Positions 52,686 to 61,695 of a stretch of DNA of 64,000 nt are shown one piece after another. A model generated the notes under the pieces. That model worked only from the letters and a program-made list of their open reading frames with translations. It was not told where the DNA came from and searched no databases. This DNA is from an uncultured Lachnospiraceae bacterium (GTDB lineage Bacteria > Bacillota > Clostridia > Lachnospirales > Lachnospiraceae), in NCBI GenBank assembly GCA_905197485.1, contig CAJJYZ010000004.1:13927-77926 (forward strand), given 5' to 3'. The translations under genes were made by a program, and so were the position numbers. How positions within the stretch are numbered: the first letter of the stretch is position 1; every line of letters begins with the position of its first letter.

Positions 52686-53522
52686 TCACAAACTGCATTC
52701 TCCTTTTCTTTGTTTCCTATATTCACTTGGCAGCACATGATATTTCTTGCGAAACGCTTTCGCGAATGCCTTACTGTTCGCAAATCCATGATTTGCGGCA
52801 ATCTCGCTCAGCATATGTTCTGTTCCGATGAGCTCCCGGTACGCGCGTTCTAACCGTATATTCTGCAGGTAATCCCGATAGCCTATTTTGGCATATTTCT
52901 GGAACATCTTTGACAGATATGTAGGCGAGTAACCGAAAGTCTCCGCAAGACTCTCCAGGGACAATTCTTTCTGATAATTCTCCTTAATATAATCTGTGAT
53001 ATCCGTCAAATGATTCAACTTCTTATAACTTCTGACCGCTTCCGGGCTTACCTCTTCGATGCGGTATTCTTTTACGAGCCAGTATAATAATCGGTAGAAT
53101 TCGCTTTGCACAAAAAATTCATACCCACATTCCTGCTTCACATACGTCTCATACATCTTCCGGATTAACTCCATCAGCCTTTCATCCTGCACGCTCGGCT
53201 CATGAGAAAACGAAATAAACGCCTCGCTCGTATAATAGTGTTCGAAAGCGGTAACCGGTATTTGAAGCACAATCGTATGATTCGGTTTCGGCGAGAAAAT
53301 AGAATGCACCTCATTCGAATTAATCAGTACAAATTCTCCCGCTTCCAACACATACTCTTCTTCGTTTAGGAAAAATCGAAGTTTCCCTTCAAAGATTGCA
53401 AAAATCTCAATCGCGCTATGCCAATGCTTATCTCGGACATAGTTGCCATCCTTCCCCTCAAACACAAACATTTTAAAGGGAAGTCCCTCATTCGGCAAAA
53501 TAATCTCATGACTATATTCCAT
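52686..53522 (-). CDS. AraC-family regulator with N-terminal cupin
   Basis: 278 residues. Cupin sensor about 1-120 with HWHSAIEIFAIFEGKL and GEFVLINSNEVHS; C-terminal double helix-turn-helix about 170-278 with LSLESLAETFGYSPTYLSKMFQKY and MLSEIAANHGFANSKAFAKAFRK (each in halves). Likely activates the sugar cluster in response to its sugar. Its start abuts the DUF368 stop, so it is made from an upstream operon, separate from its targets. Confidence 0.93.
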   Translation of the reverse strand: MEYSHEIILPNEGLPFKMFVFEGKDGNYVRDKHWHSAIEIFAIFEGKLRFFLNEEEYVLEAGEFVLINSNEVHSIFSPKPNHTIVLQIPVTAFEHYYTSEAFISFSHEPSVQDERLMELIRKMYETYVKQECGYEFFVQSEFYRLLYWLVKEYRIEEVSPEAVRSYKKLNHLTDITDYIKENYQKELSLESLAETFGYSPTYLSKMFQKYAKIGYRDYLQNIRLERAYRELIGTEHMLSEIAANHGFANSKAFAKAFRKKYHVLPSEYRKQRKGECSL

Positions 53523-54371
53523 CTATTCTCCACCTAATTTGCTTGCCACAAACCATCCTGCAACAAAAGTAATCACGCTGACGCCTACTAACAGGACAGA
53601 CACTCCACTCCAGTCCGTCTTCATCAGAATCGCAATCGGAGATGCGAGAATTAATCCGATAATTCCGTAGTATGCATGAATCTCCGCTTTTTTGAAAATA
53701 AATTCAATCAGTTTGGCAATGGCGAAGATTCCGATAACAACACCAACCCCAAACGGCACGAGAATGCCAAATACTCTGAGAATCTCCGTCGTATTGAATC
53801 GAATCAACGCATCAATCAAGTCGTTGATTGTCTCGATAATTGTGTCATAATAGCCTAACAACATCAGCATCATCGAACCGCTCACCCCCGGAACTACCAT
53901 CGTTGCCGCCGCGATAACACCGACTCCAAAGAGTTTCACTACATTCAGGAATCCAAAACTTACATCCGCTGCATTTCCACCGGATTCTCCTAATACTGCC
54001 ATGAAAATGACGATTCCGAAGAAAATAAGAAATGGAATGATTTTCCCTACCGTAACCGAATGTCCTTTTACTTTTTTGAAAATAAACGGAAGACTTCCCG
54101 CAATCAAACCGCAAAATGCAAAGTTCGTCGGAATCGGATACGTTGCGAGTAAAAATTCAAAGAGTCTGGACAACAGTACAATCGCAAGTCCTGCTCCTGC
54201 AAAAATCGGAATCAGAAGCTTCATGCTTTCTTTGAATTCGCTTTTCAAATGCGTAATCGAATGAATCAGTTTATCATAAAGCCCCATAGCAACCATCATC
54301 GTGCCGCCGCTCACTCCAGGAATAATATTGGCAATTCCTACAACCATACCTTGTAATATCTTCTTTAACAT
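53523..54371 (-). CDS. DUF368 membrane protein
   Basis: 282 residues, about eight helices. ANIIPGVSGGTMMVAMGLYD at the start and MVVPGVSGSMMLMLLGYYD in the middle show the internal repeat of the family (PF04018), which works in lipid or undecaprenyl-phosphate movement in related DedA/DUF368 proteins. ATG has GGGACATGA context. Co-transcribed with the AraC gene. Confidence 0.92.
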   Translation of the reverse strand: MLKKILQGMVVGIANIIPGVSGGTMMVAMGLYDKLIHSITHLKSEFKESMKLLIPIFAGAGLAIVLLSRLFEFLLATYPIPTNFAFCGLIAGSLPFIFKKVKGHSVTVGKIIPFLIFFGIVIFMAVLGESGGNAADVSFGFLNVVKLFGVGVIAAATMVVPGVSGSMMLMLLGYYDTIIETINDLIDALIRFNTTEILRVFGILVPFGVGVVIGIFAIAKLIEFIFKKAEIHAYYGIIGLILASPIAILMKTDWSGVSVLLVGVSVITFVAGWFVASKLGGE

Positions 54372-54412
54372 TTCATGTCCCCTTTGCTATTTTTGTTTAT
54401 TCTTTTTAGCAT

Positions 54413-55603
54413 TTAGCCAAAATATTTTGCTGCAAGTTCCCGGAACTTCGGCAATGCGTGAACAATCGTCTCATAAGAAACACAATAAGCGATTCTCACA
54501 TACCCCGGACATCCAAAAGAACTTCCCGGTACCACTAATATATGGTACTCTTTCGCCGCCTCACAAAATTCCTTCTCATCTTCCGCCGGTGTTTTCATGA
54601 ATAAGTAAAACGCACCTTCCGGCTTCACGCAAAAAAATCCACAGTCCGTCAATCCTTGATACAACGTCTCCCTGTTGCGATTATAGTAAGACAAGTCCGT
54701 CTCCTCATACAGACATCGCTCCACCAGCTTCTGTTGTAATGTGGGCGCATTCACGAATCCTAAAATACGATTCGCAACATTTGCCGCCGCATTTACCGTC
54801 TCGCTGTCTGACACTTCATCCGGAATCACAAGATACCCAATCCTCTCCCCTGGAAGGGACAGCGACTTGCTATAAGAATAGCATACGAGCGTATTGTCAT
54901 AATACTTTGTCAAATATGGCACTTCTACTCCATCGTAAGCCAATTCCCTGTACGGCTCATCGGAAATCAGGTAAATATCCTGCCCGTACTCTTTCTGTTT
55001 TTCTTCCAGAATTGAAACGAGCCTTTGTATCGTCTCTTCCGAATATACTACCCCCGTCGGATTATTTGGCGTATTCACAATAACCGCCTTCGTTTTCTTC
55101 GTAATCTTCTGTGCAAACTCTCCAAGCTTCGGCTGGAAATTCTCGGTGTTCGGGGAAACCTCAACGATAACGCCGTCAAAATTGCTGACATAACTTCTGT
55201 ATTCTCCAAAATACGGGGCAAATACAATCACTTCATCTCCCGGATTTAAGAGCACTTTAAGCGCCACATTCAGCCCTCCGGCAGCTCCTACCGTCATCGT
55301 AATATTTCTTTCCCGGAATGTCGTGCCAAATCTTTGATTCAAAGAATCTGCCACCGATTCTCTCACCGTTTCATATCCCGCATTACTGTTCGTGTAACCA
55401 TGCAAAGCCAGAGGGTTCTCCTCATTGACAATATCAAGAATCGCCTGTTTCACAGAATCCGGCGCCGGAACATTCGGATTGCCGAGGCTGAAATCATATA
55501 CATTCTCTGCCCCGTAGATACCCGCAAGGCGATTCCCCTCCTCAAACATCGCACGAATCGCAGAGCTATTCTGCACCATGTATTTCATCTTCTCTGATAT
55601 CAT
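54413..55603 (-). CDS. PLP aminotransferase, class I/II (aspartate-type)
   Basis: 396 residues from the ATG at 55603, with GGAGG upstream; a longer start at 55648 has no ribosome site. FSLGNPNVPAPDSV, NNPTGVVYSEE, SDEPYRELAYDG and PLP-Lys SYSKSLSLPGERIGY. Amino acid specificity not clear. It overlaps the DUF2156 gene end by 38 nt. Confidence 0.9.
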   Translation of the reverse strand: MISEKMKYMVQNSSAIRAMFEEGNRLAGIYGAENVYDFSLGNPNVPAPDSVKQAILDIVNEENPLALHGYTNSNAGYETVRESVADSLNQRFGTTFRERNITMTVGAAGGLNVALKVLLNPGDEVIVFAPYFGEYRSYVSNFDGVIVEVSPNTENFQPKLGEFAQKITKKTKAVIVNTPNNPTGVVYSEETIQRLVSILEEKQKEYGQDIYLISDEPYRELAYDGVEVPYLTKYYDNTLVCYSYSKSLSLPGERIGYLVIPDEVSDSETVNAAANVANRILGFVNAPTLQQKLVERCLYEETDLSYYNRNRETLYQGLTDCGFFCVKPEGAFYLFMKTPAEDEKEFCEAAKEYHILVVPGSSFGCPGYVRIAYCVSYETIVHALPKFRELAAKYFG

Positions 55604-56516
55604 TGCTCCTGCCCTCCTGTCTTTTTCTGACAAACCCTTTCTCCACAAGAAATGCCGGACGATAGGATAATTTCGCCTTCCGAAGTCCTTCTGCCCCCGT
55701 ATCTTCCTCCCGGTTCACATACCGGTAGTTCATACATTCATGCTCCACAAACTGCTGATTAATCATCGGATACGCGCCTTGCACATCCGCATACGCCTTC
55801 TCAATATGAACGACAATCGTGTCTTCACACAATGCTTCTCCCAACGTAAACGCTACGATTTCTCCGTCCACACGAAGCAGACCGCCTATCAATTCCAACT
55901 CTTTGAACAACCGCAGAGAATTCAGCGTCACACACATCTCCGCATTCTTCTCCGGGTCATCCTCACATCCATTCCCATTGCGCCATTTCAACGCCATCTG
56001 AAAGCATTCTTCCAGATTTTCTTCCGTTATCGGTTCATAAGACCAGTCTTCATGTTCCGCTTTGAATTTGTTGATATGATTCCGCTTCCCATGCAGTTTC
56101 TTTCCGGACAACGTTGCCAGCTTTTCCGATTCGTACACATAATCCGCATCATCTCTGCTGTACTCAATCTCATATCCATCCGGATACCAGGTCCGGAACT
56201 GCTCCCAGAATTCCGGCGTCACATTGTACATGCTGAATTCCTGGCCTTGCTCCCCGCAATATTCTTGCAGACATTCAATCGCACGCCTTACGTCATCCGG
56301 CTCTCCCGCCGGATAAGCAAACGACATTTCCCCTTCATAGTCACTTCGAAAAACTAATGCATTCTCGACGATTGCATAAGTCACCTGATAGTGTCTGGAC
56401 CAAAGGTATACGTTTACAAACGTTCTTTCGCAGCTTCTCGACGGGTATTTTCGAAAATAAGACGTAAGCAGCTCTTTGTCAGAAAGCTCCGGCCGTTTAA
56501 ATTCTATCTCTTTCAT
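55566..56516 (-). CDS. DUF2156 protein (phosphatidylglycerol lysyltransferase-like, GNAT fold)
   Basis: 316 residues. LSGKKLHGKRNHINKFK (about 136-152) and the C-terminal YPMINQQFVEHEC, NREEDTGAEGLRKAKLSYRPAFLVEKG (split) are typical of DUF2156. Related domains transfer aminoacyl groups to lipids, but this stand-alone protein has no membrane part. Ends within the aminotransferase gene. Confidence 0.88.
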   Translation of the reverse strand: MKEIEFKRPELSDKELLTSYFRKYPSRSCERTFVNVYLWSRHYQVTYAIVENALVFRSDYEGEMSFAYPAGEPDDVRRAIECLQEYCGEQGQEFSMYNVTPEFWEQFRTWYPDGYEIEYSRDDADYVYESEKLATLSGKKLHGKRNHINKFKAEHEDWSYEPITEENLEECFQMALKWRNGNGCEDDPEKNAEMCVTLNSLRLFKELELIGGLLRVDGEIVAFTLGEALCEDTIVVHIEKAYADVQGAYPMINQQFVEHECMNYRYVNREEDTGAEGLRKAKLSYRPAFLVEKGFVRKRQEGRSNDIREDEIHGAE

Positions 56517-56530
56517 ATTCCTACCTTCTT

Positions 56531-58267
56531 CTATTTATGCATGTTATATAAAGCTTCATACACTCCTTTTTGGGCAAGGAGTTCTTCATGTGTCCCTTGT
56601 TCCTCAATTCCTTTTTCCGTTAATACAAGGATTCTGCGGGCATTGCGAATGGTTGTCAAGCGGTGCGCAATGACGAACGTTGTACGGTTCTTCGCCAATT
56701 CTTCCAACGACTGCTGTACAACTTTTTCGCTCTCATTATCCAACGCGGAAGTCGCCTCGTCAAAAATAAGAATCGGCGGATTTTTCAAGAATACGCGGGC
56801 AATCGAGATTCTTTGTTTCTGGCCGCCGGAGAGTTTCGCGCCTCTCTGTCCGATATCCGTATCATATCCGTCCGGAAAACTCATGATAAATTCATGAGCA
56901 TTCGCTCTTCTCGCAGCACGAATGACGTCCTCATCTGTCGCCTCCGGATTGCCGTAACGGATATTCTCCATAATCGTTCCCGCGAACAGATAGACATCCT
57001 GCTGCACGATACCGATATTATTTCTCAAGTCTTCCAGTTTCATCTTACGGATGTCCATACCATCAATCTGGATGCTTCCGTCCGTCACTTCATAAAATCT
57101 CGGAATCAAACTGCAAAGCGTTGTTTTTCCGACTCCGGACGGTCCCACAAGCGCCATATATTCTCCCGCCTGAACGTCCAGATTCACATCGTTTAACACG
57201 TTCTCATCGCTGTCGCTGTAATGGAACGATACGTGGTCGAATTTGATATTTCCTTCCAATCTGTCCACCGGAACCGCATCTGCGTCATCCTGAATATCCG
57301 GCGCAATCGACATCATTTCCAGGAATCGGTCAAATCCGGAATATCCGTTCTGGAACATCTCCGTAAAGTTAATCAACTTCTTCACCGGCTCGATAAAGTT
57401 ATTAATATAGAGAAGAAATGTAACAAGGTCTGCCACGAGAATCGTCTTATCCACGAGTCCTCTCGCTCCCACAATTAAGACAACCACCGTCACAAGTGTC
57501 GTAAGCGCCGTCAATGTGGAGTGATATCCTGCCATGTAGCTGTAGCTAATCTTCTTCGCTGCGACAAAGTTATCATTGCCTTTTTCGAACTTCTTCATCT
57601 CAATCTCTTCATTGGCAAATGATTTTACTACACGAATCCCGGAAAGGCTGTCTTCAATCTGACTGTTGATATCCGCAATTCTTGCCCGGTTCCGCTTAAA
57701 CGCCACCTTCATCTTCCGGTTATAATATCCGGCAAAAATAATCATAAACGGAACAAAGATAAAAGCCACAACCGTAAGCTTCACGTTGATATTTACAAGG
57801 ATGATAAAAGAACCAACCAGCTTGATAACCGAAATCACAATATCTTCCGGTCCATGATGCAACAACTCTGTAATATCGAACAAATCGCTCGTAATTCTCG
57901 ATAACAGCGCTCCGACCTTCTGATTATCATAAAATGCGAAAGTCAGTTTCTGGTAATGTCCGAAAATGTCACTTCTCATATTCGCTTCCATCTTCGCGCC
58001 CATCATATGTCCGTAAAACGCAATAAAATAATTGCAGACATACTCCACCACTACAAGGAAAATCATCAAACCGCCAAGCATCGTAATCGTCCGCATGACT
58101 TCATGATGCTCAAAATAGACAACTTCGTTTGTAATGTAACGCACAATCAGCGGAATCACAAGTGTAACGGCTGCTCCAAGTATTGCAAAAAACATGTCCG
58201 CAAAAAACAGCCCTTTGTACGGTTTGTAATAAGATAACAATTTCTTCAGTTTCTCTTTCATCGTCAT
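56531..58267 (-). CDS. ABC transporter, fused permease-ATPase (exporter type)
   Basis: 578 residues: six helices (about 15-310) and an ATPase with Walker A GPSGVGKTT, signature LSGGQKQR, Walker B ILIFDEATSALD and AHRLTT. MsbA/multidrug-like half-transporter. A single gene, so a homodimer is expected. Substrate unknown. Confidence 0.94.
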   Translation of the reverse strand: MTMKEKLKKLLSYYKPYKGLFFADMFFAILGAAVTLVIPLIVRYITNEVVYFEHHEVMRTITMLGGLMIFLVVVEYVCNYFIAFYGHMMGAKMEANMRSDIFGHYQKLTFAFYDNQKVGALLSRITSDLFDITELLHHGPEDIVISVIKLVGSFIILVNINVKLTVVAFIFVPFMIIFAGYYNRKMKVAFKRNRARIADINSQIEDSLSGIRVVKSFANEEIEMKKFEKGNDNFVAAKKISYSYMAGYHSTLTALTTLVTVVVLIVGARGLVDKTILVADLVTFLLYINNFIEPVKKLINFTEMFQNGYSGFDRFLEMMSIAPDIQDDADAVPVDRLEGNIKFDHVSFHYSDSDENVLNDVNLDVQAGEYMALVGPSGVGKTTLCSLIPRFYEVTDGSIQIDGMDIRKMKLEDLRNNIGIVQQDVYLFAGTIMENIRYGNPEATDEDVIRAARRANAHEFIMSFPDGYDTDIGQRGAKLSGGQKQRISIARVFLKNPPILIFDEATSALDNESEKVVQQSLEELAKNRTTFVIAHRLTTIRNARRILVLTEKGIEEQGTHEELLAQKGVYEALYNMHK

Positions 58268-58317
58268 TCCTCCTCATACTTTTTATTTCCAAATTTCATT
58301 CTCTTCAGATTTAAAAT

Positions 58318-58345
58318 AAGAGCGCACTTAAAAAGCTACGCCCTT
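58318..58345 (-). terminator. Weak terminator after prfA
   Basis: Minus strand AAGGGCG pairs with CGCTCTT, then TTATTTTAAA; one G-T pair. Confidence 0.45.
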
Positions 58346-58352
58346 ACCTTAC

Positions 58353-59423
58353 TTAATCTTCCATATTGGCAAGCTTCGCTGCCTGGTCTGCCGCAATCAG
58401 CGGGTCGATAATCTGGTCCAAATCTCCGTTCATCACATCGTCAATCTTATACAATGTAAGCTTGATACGGTGTTCTGTGACACGTCCCTGCGGGAAGTTA
58501 TACGTACGAATCTTCTCGGAACGGTCTCCTGTACCAATCTGACTTCTTCTTGCTTCTGCTTCTGCAGACTGTTTTTTCTCTAATTCTAATTCATACAGTT
58601 TGGAACGGAGTAAACGGAACGCCTTCTCCTTATTCTGCAGCTGTGACTTCTCCGTCTGGCTGTAAATAACGATTCCTGTCGGATAGTGAGTCAAACGTAC
58701 CGCAGAGTCTGTTGTGTTGACACACTGTCCACCGTTACCGGAAGCTCGCATTACGTCGATACGAATGTCCTTCTCATCAATCACAACATCCACTTCTTCT
58801 GCCTCCGGCATTACCGCAACGGTAATAGTAGATGTATGAATACGTCCGCCGGACTCGGTCTCCGGAACACGCTGTACACGATGCACACCGCTTTCATACT
58901 TCATTCTGGAGTATACACTCTGTCCGCTCACCATGAATACAACTTCTTTGAATCCACCGATTCCATTCTCACTCAATGAAATCAGTTCTGTCTTCCAGCG
59001 CTTGCTCTCCGCATAATGCGCGTACATACGGTATACTTCTGCCGCAAAGAGGGCGGACTCGTCTCCACCGGCGCCGGCACGAATTTCCACCATAATATTC
59101 TTCTCATCATTCGGGTCTTTCGGAAGCAGCAGAATCTTAAGCTCATGCTCCAGCTCTTCCACACGCTTCTTGGAGGAAGAAAGCTCTTCCTTCGCAAGCT
59201 CTCTCATCTCTTCATCCGATTCGATTTCCAGCATTTCTTCGCTGTCTGCAATCGCCTGCTTTGCATTCTTATATTCTTTATATGCTTCTACAATCGGAGT
59301 CAAATCCGACTGTTCTTTCATCAATTTACGAAAACGTGTCTGATCATTTGCCACGTCCGGTTCCTGCAACTCACTTAAAATCTCTTCAAATCGAATGAGC
59401 AAATCTTCTAATTTGTCAAACAT
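58353..59423 (-). CDS. prfA: Peptide chain release factor 1
   Basis: 356 residues from the ATG at 59423 (AGGAGG 7 nt upstream). Reads UAA/UAG and releases the peptide. GGQ motif in SGNGGQCVNTTDS, tripeptide PET in RVPETESGGRIHT (PxT form of RF1). Directly downstream of prmC, whose product methylates this Gln. Confidence 0.97.
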   Translation of the reverse strand: MFDKLEDLLIRFEEILSELQEPDVANDQTRFRKLMKEQSDLTPIVEAYKEYKNAKQAIADSEEMLEIESDEEMRELAKEELSSSKKRVEELEHELKILLLPKDPNDEKNIMVEIRAGAGGDESALFAAEVYRMYAHYAESKRWKTELISLSENGIGGFKEVVFMVSGQSVYSRMKYESGVHRVQRVPETESGGRIHTSTITVAVMPEAEEVDVVIDEKDIRIDVMRASGNGGQCVNTTDSAVRLTHYPTGIVIYSQTEKSQLQNKEKAFRLLRSKLYELELEKKQSAEAEARRSQIGTGDRSEKIRTYNFPQGRVTEHRIKLTLYKIDDVMNGDLDQIIDPLIAADQAAKLANMED

Positions 59424-59497
59424 GTTAATTCCTCCTATTTTTCCTCTATTCCTCACTCTGCCATTCCAACAGCGCGAGTACTCTAACATTTGATATT

Positions 59498-60343
59498 TTA
59501 CACGCCAAATACAATACGGTCAAGTCCCGCAAGGTCCTTTTTCACCTGTACTTTATGAAAACCCGCCGCCTCCATCAACTCTTTGACATCGCATCCCTGG
59601 TCGTGACCGATTTCAAAGTACAGCTTTCCTTCCGGTTTCAAGTATTTCCTGCTCTTCTCGATTATCTTTTTGTAAAAAAACAATCCGTCCTCTTTTCCGT
59701 CCAAGGCAGCGTATGGGTCGTGCAGTTTTACTTCCTCCTGTAGTTCTTCTATCACAGAAGTACGGATATACGGCGGATTCGATACGATAATATCATACGT
59801 TCCTTCCACATTTTCAAACAAATCGCTCTCCAAAAATACCGCATCTACGTGGTGTCTCTGTGCATTTTCTTCTGCCACGCACAAAGCTTCCTTCGAAATA
59901 TCCACGCCGACTCCATGAATCATGTCTTCATTTTCTGCATTCTGCATCAGCTTCATCAGACTGATTAAAATACAGCCGGACCCAGTACACATGTCCAGAA
60001 TCCGCATGTCCGGTTCCAAATCCTGCAAGACAGTCTCTACAAGAATCTCCGTATCTTGTCTCGGAATAAGAACATGCTCATTGACTCTGAAACGAAGCCC
60101 CATAAATTCCTGTTCACCAGTCAGATGTTGTACCGGAATCCGTTTTTTTCTCTTTTCTATATAAGAACAGTATTGATTCTGTTCCTCTTCCTTCATCTCC
60201 TGTTTCGGATTGAGATAGTATCTCGTTCTGCTTATCCCTGTTACATGCTCCAGGAGAATCCATGCATCAATCCCTGCATCCGGAATCTCTGCTTCTTTCA
60301 GTACATTTTCTCCAAAACGATACGCTTCTTCCAATGTCATCAT
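59498..60343 (-). CDS. prmC: Release factor glutamine methyltransferase
   Basis: 281 residues. N-terminal helical domain and Rossmann methyltransferase with LDMCTGSGCILISLMK (SAM loop) and the active-site NPPY in VSNPPYIRT. Start overlaps the DUF1385 stop by four bases. Confidence 0.96.
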   Translation of the reverse strand: MMTLEEAYRFGENVLKEAEIPDAGIDAWILLEHVTGISRTRYYLNPKQEMKEEEQNQYCSYIEKRKKRIPVQHLTGEQEFMGLRFRVNEHVLIPRQDTEILVETVLQDLEPDMRILDMCTGSGCILISLMKLMQNAENEDMIHGVGVDISKEALCVAEENAQRHHVDAVFLESDLFENVEGTYDIIVSNPPYIRTSVIEELQEEVKLHDPYAALDGKEDGLFFYKKIIEKSRKYLKPEGKLYFEIGHDQGCDVKELMEAAGFHKVQVKKDLAGLDRIVFGV

Positions 60344-61275
60344 TGCTCTGCTCCAAAGTTCTCTTCTTTATATGCTCTCCAGTCAAATACTGCTTCCACA
60401 GACTGAATCGCCACCTCAATCATCGAATCATCCGGCTCTCTTGTCGTCAGATTCTGCATCCAAAGCCCCGGTTTACTTATCGCATTAATCAGCGGATTCT
60501 CACTGTTTCCCGCCCATTTAATCAATTCATAGGAAATGCCTGCAATCACCGGAACCAACGCAATACGAAGTCCGATTTTGACAAGCTGGGAATCTGACTG
60601 AATGAAAAATGCCATCACACAGCTTACAAGTACTACAAAGAGCAAAAAGCTTGTCCCGCAGCGCTTATGCTGCTTTGAGCTTTTTCTCACATTCTCTACC
60701 GTCAAGTCCAGTCCATGTTCAATACAATTAATACACTTATGTTCCGCGCCATGATACATATACACGCGCCTGATATCCTCCATTTTTGAAATGAGCACGA
60801 TATAACCGATAAAGATTACGATTCTTAATACGCCTTCCAATGCCGAAAGTGCGATTCGTGACGTGATAATATTGCTAACCAGATTGATAATCATATAGGG
60901 AAGTACCATGAAAATAGCAACAGCCAGCACCATCGAAAACGTAACAACCACTCCCATAAGGAGCGATTCTTTTTTCTCCGCCTTCTTTGCTTCCTCCGCC
61001 GTCAGGCTCTTCTGATTCTCTTCTTCCTCTTCCTCAAAAAAACTTGCCGAATATGTCAAAGTCTTCATTCCGAGTACCATGGAATCTATGAAATTAAAAA
61101 CTCCTCGTATGAAAGGGATTCTTGTCAACGCTTTCCACTTTATCACGCTGTGATAAGTCTCCTTTTTCACTTCGATTTCTCCATCCGGTTTCCGGACTGC
61201 AACCGCATATTCATCCCCGTTTTTCATCATGACGCCTTCCATCACTGCCTGTCCGCCTATATTGGATGACTTCAT
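60340..61275 (-). CDS. DUF1385 membrane protein (YqhQ-like)
   Basis: 311 residues from the ATG at 61275 (GGAGGGAG upstream). NIGGQAVMEGVMMKN at the N-terminus and EHKCINCIEHGLDLTVENV are family hallmarks; about four to five helices. Conserved in Clostridia between rpmE and prmC/prfA; function unknown. Confidence 0.9.
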   Translation of the reverse strand: MKSSNIGGQAVMEGVMMKNGDEYAVAVRKPDGEIEVKKETYHSVIKWKALTRIPFIRGVFNFIDSMVLGMKTLTYSASFFEEEEEENQKSLTAEEAKKAEKKESLLMGVVVTFSMVLAVAIFMVLPYMIINLVSNIITSRIALSALEGVLRIVIFIGYIVLISKMEDIRRVYMYHGAEHKCINCIEHGLDLTVENVRKSSKQHKRCGTSFLLFVVLVSCVMAFFIQSDSQLVKIGLRIALVPVIAGISYELIKWAGNSENPLINAISKPGLWMQNLTTREPDDSMIEVAIQSVEAVFDWRAYKEENFGAEQ

Positions 61276-61330
61276 ATCTCTCCCTCCATCTTGCATAAAA
61301 TGACTCAGAATTTCTCTAAGACGCAACAAA

Positions 61331-61355
61331 GGTTGAGATTATAAAAACCTCAACC
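61331..61355 (-). terminator. Possible weak terminator after rpmE
   Basis: Minus strand AGGTTGAG pairs with CTCAACCT around a T-rich loop, then TTTGTTGC. Confidence 0.35.
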
Positions 61356-61379
61356 TGTAACTTTCGAATTCGATTGTGC

Positions 61380-61583
61380 TTATGCCTGAATTCCGTATTT
61401 TTTGTTAAACTTGTCAACACGACCACGAGCCTGAGCAGCTTTCTGCTGTCCTGTATAGAACGGGTGGCATTTTGAACAGATTTCTACGTGGATATCTTTG
61501 TTTGTAGAGCCTGTTACGAATGTGTTACCGCAGTTACAAGTTACTGTTGCCTGATAATAATCTGGATGGATTCCTTCTTTCAT
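61380..61583 (-). CDS. rpmE: Ribosomal protein bL31, zinc-binding form
   Basis: 67 residues from the ATG at 61583 (GAGAGGTG upstream). Zn ligands C16, C18, C36 and C39 (CNC and CSKC); the zinc form, so a paralogue without Cys may exist elsewhere. Part of the 50S subunit. Confidence 0.96.
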   Translation of the reverse strand: MKEGIHPDYYQATVTCNCGNTFVTGSTNKDIHVEICSKCHPFYTGQQKAAQARGRVDKFNKKYGIQA

Positions 61584-61695
61584 GATTTTCACCTCTCTAT
61601 TTTTATTTACGTTTATATACGTGTTAATATTTACTTAAACAGCTTCTTGATTTTAACACATCTTGCAACGTTTTGCAAGGTTTTTCTTATCTATT

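Noticed and set aside
61663..61688. CTTGCAA / TTGCAAG hairpin with a T run, between rho and rpmE
   Set aside because: The T run is on the plus strand, where no gene is transcribed; it cannot serve as terminator of rho.
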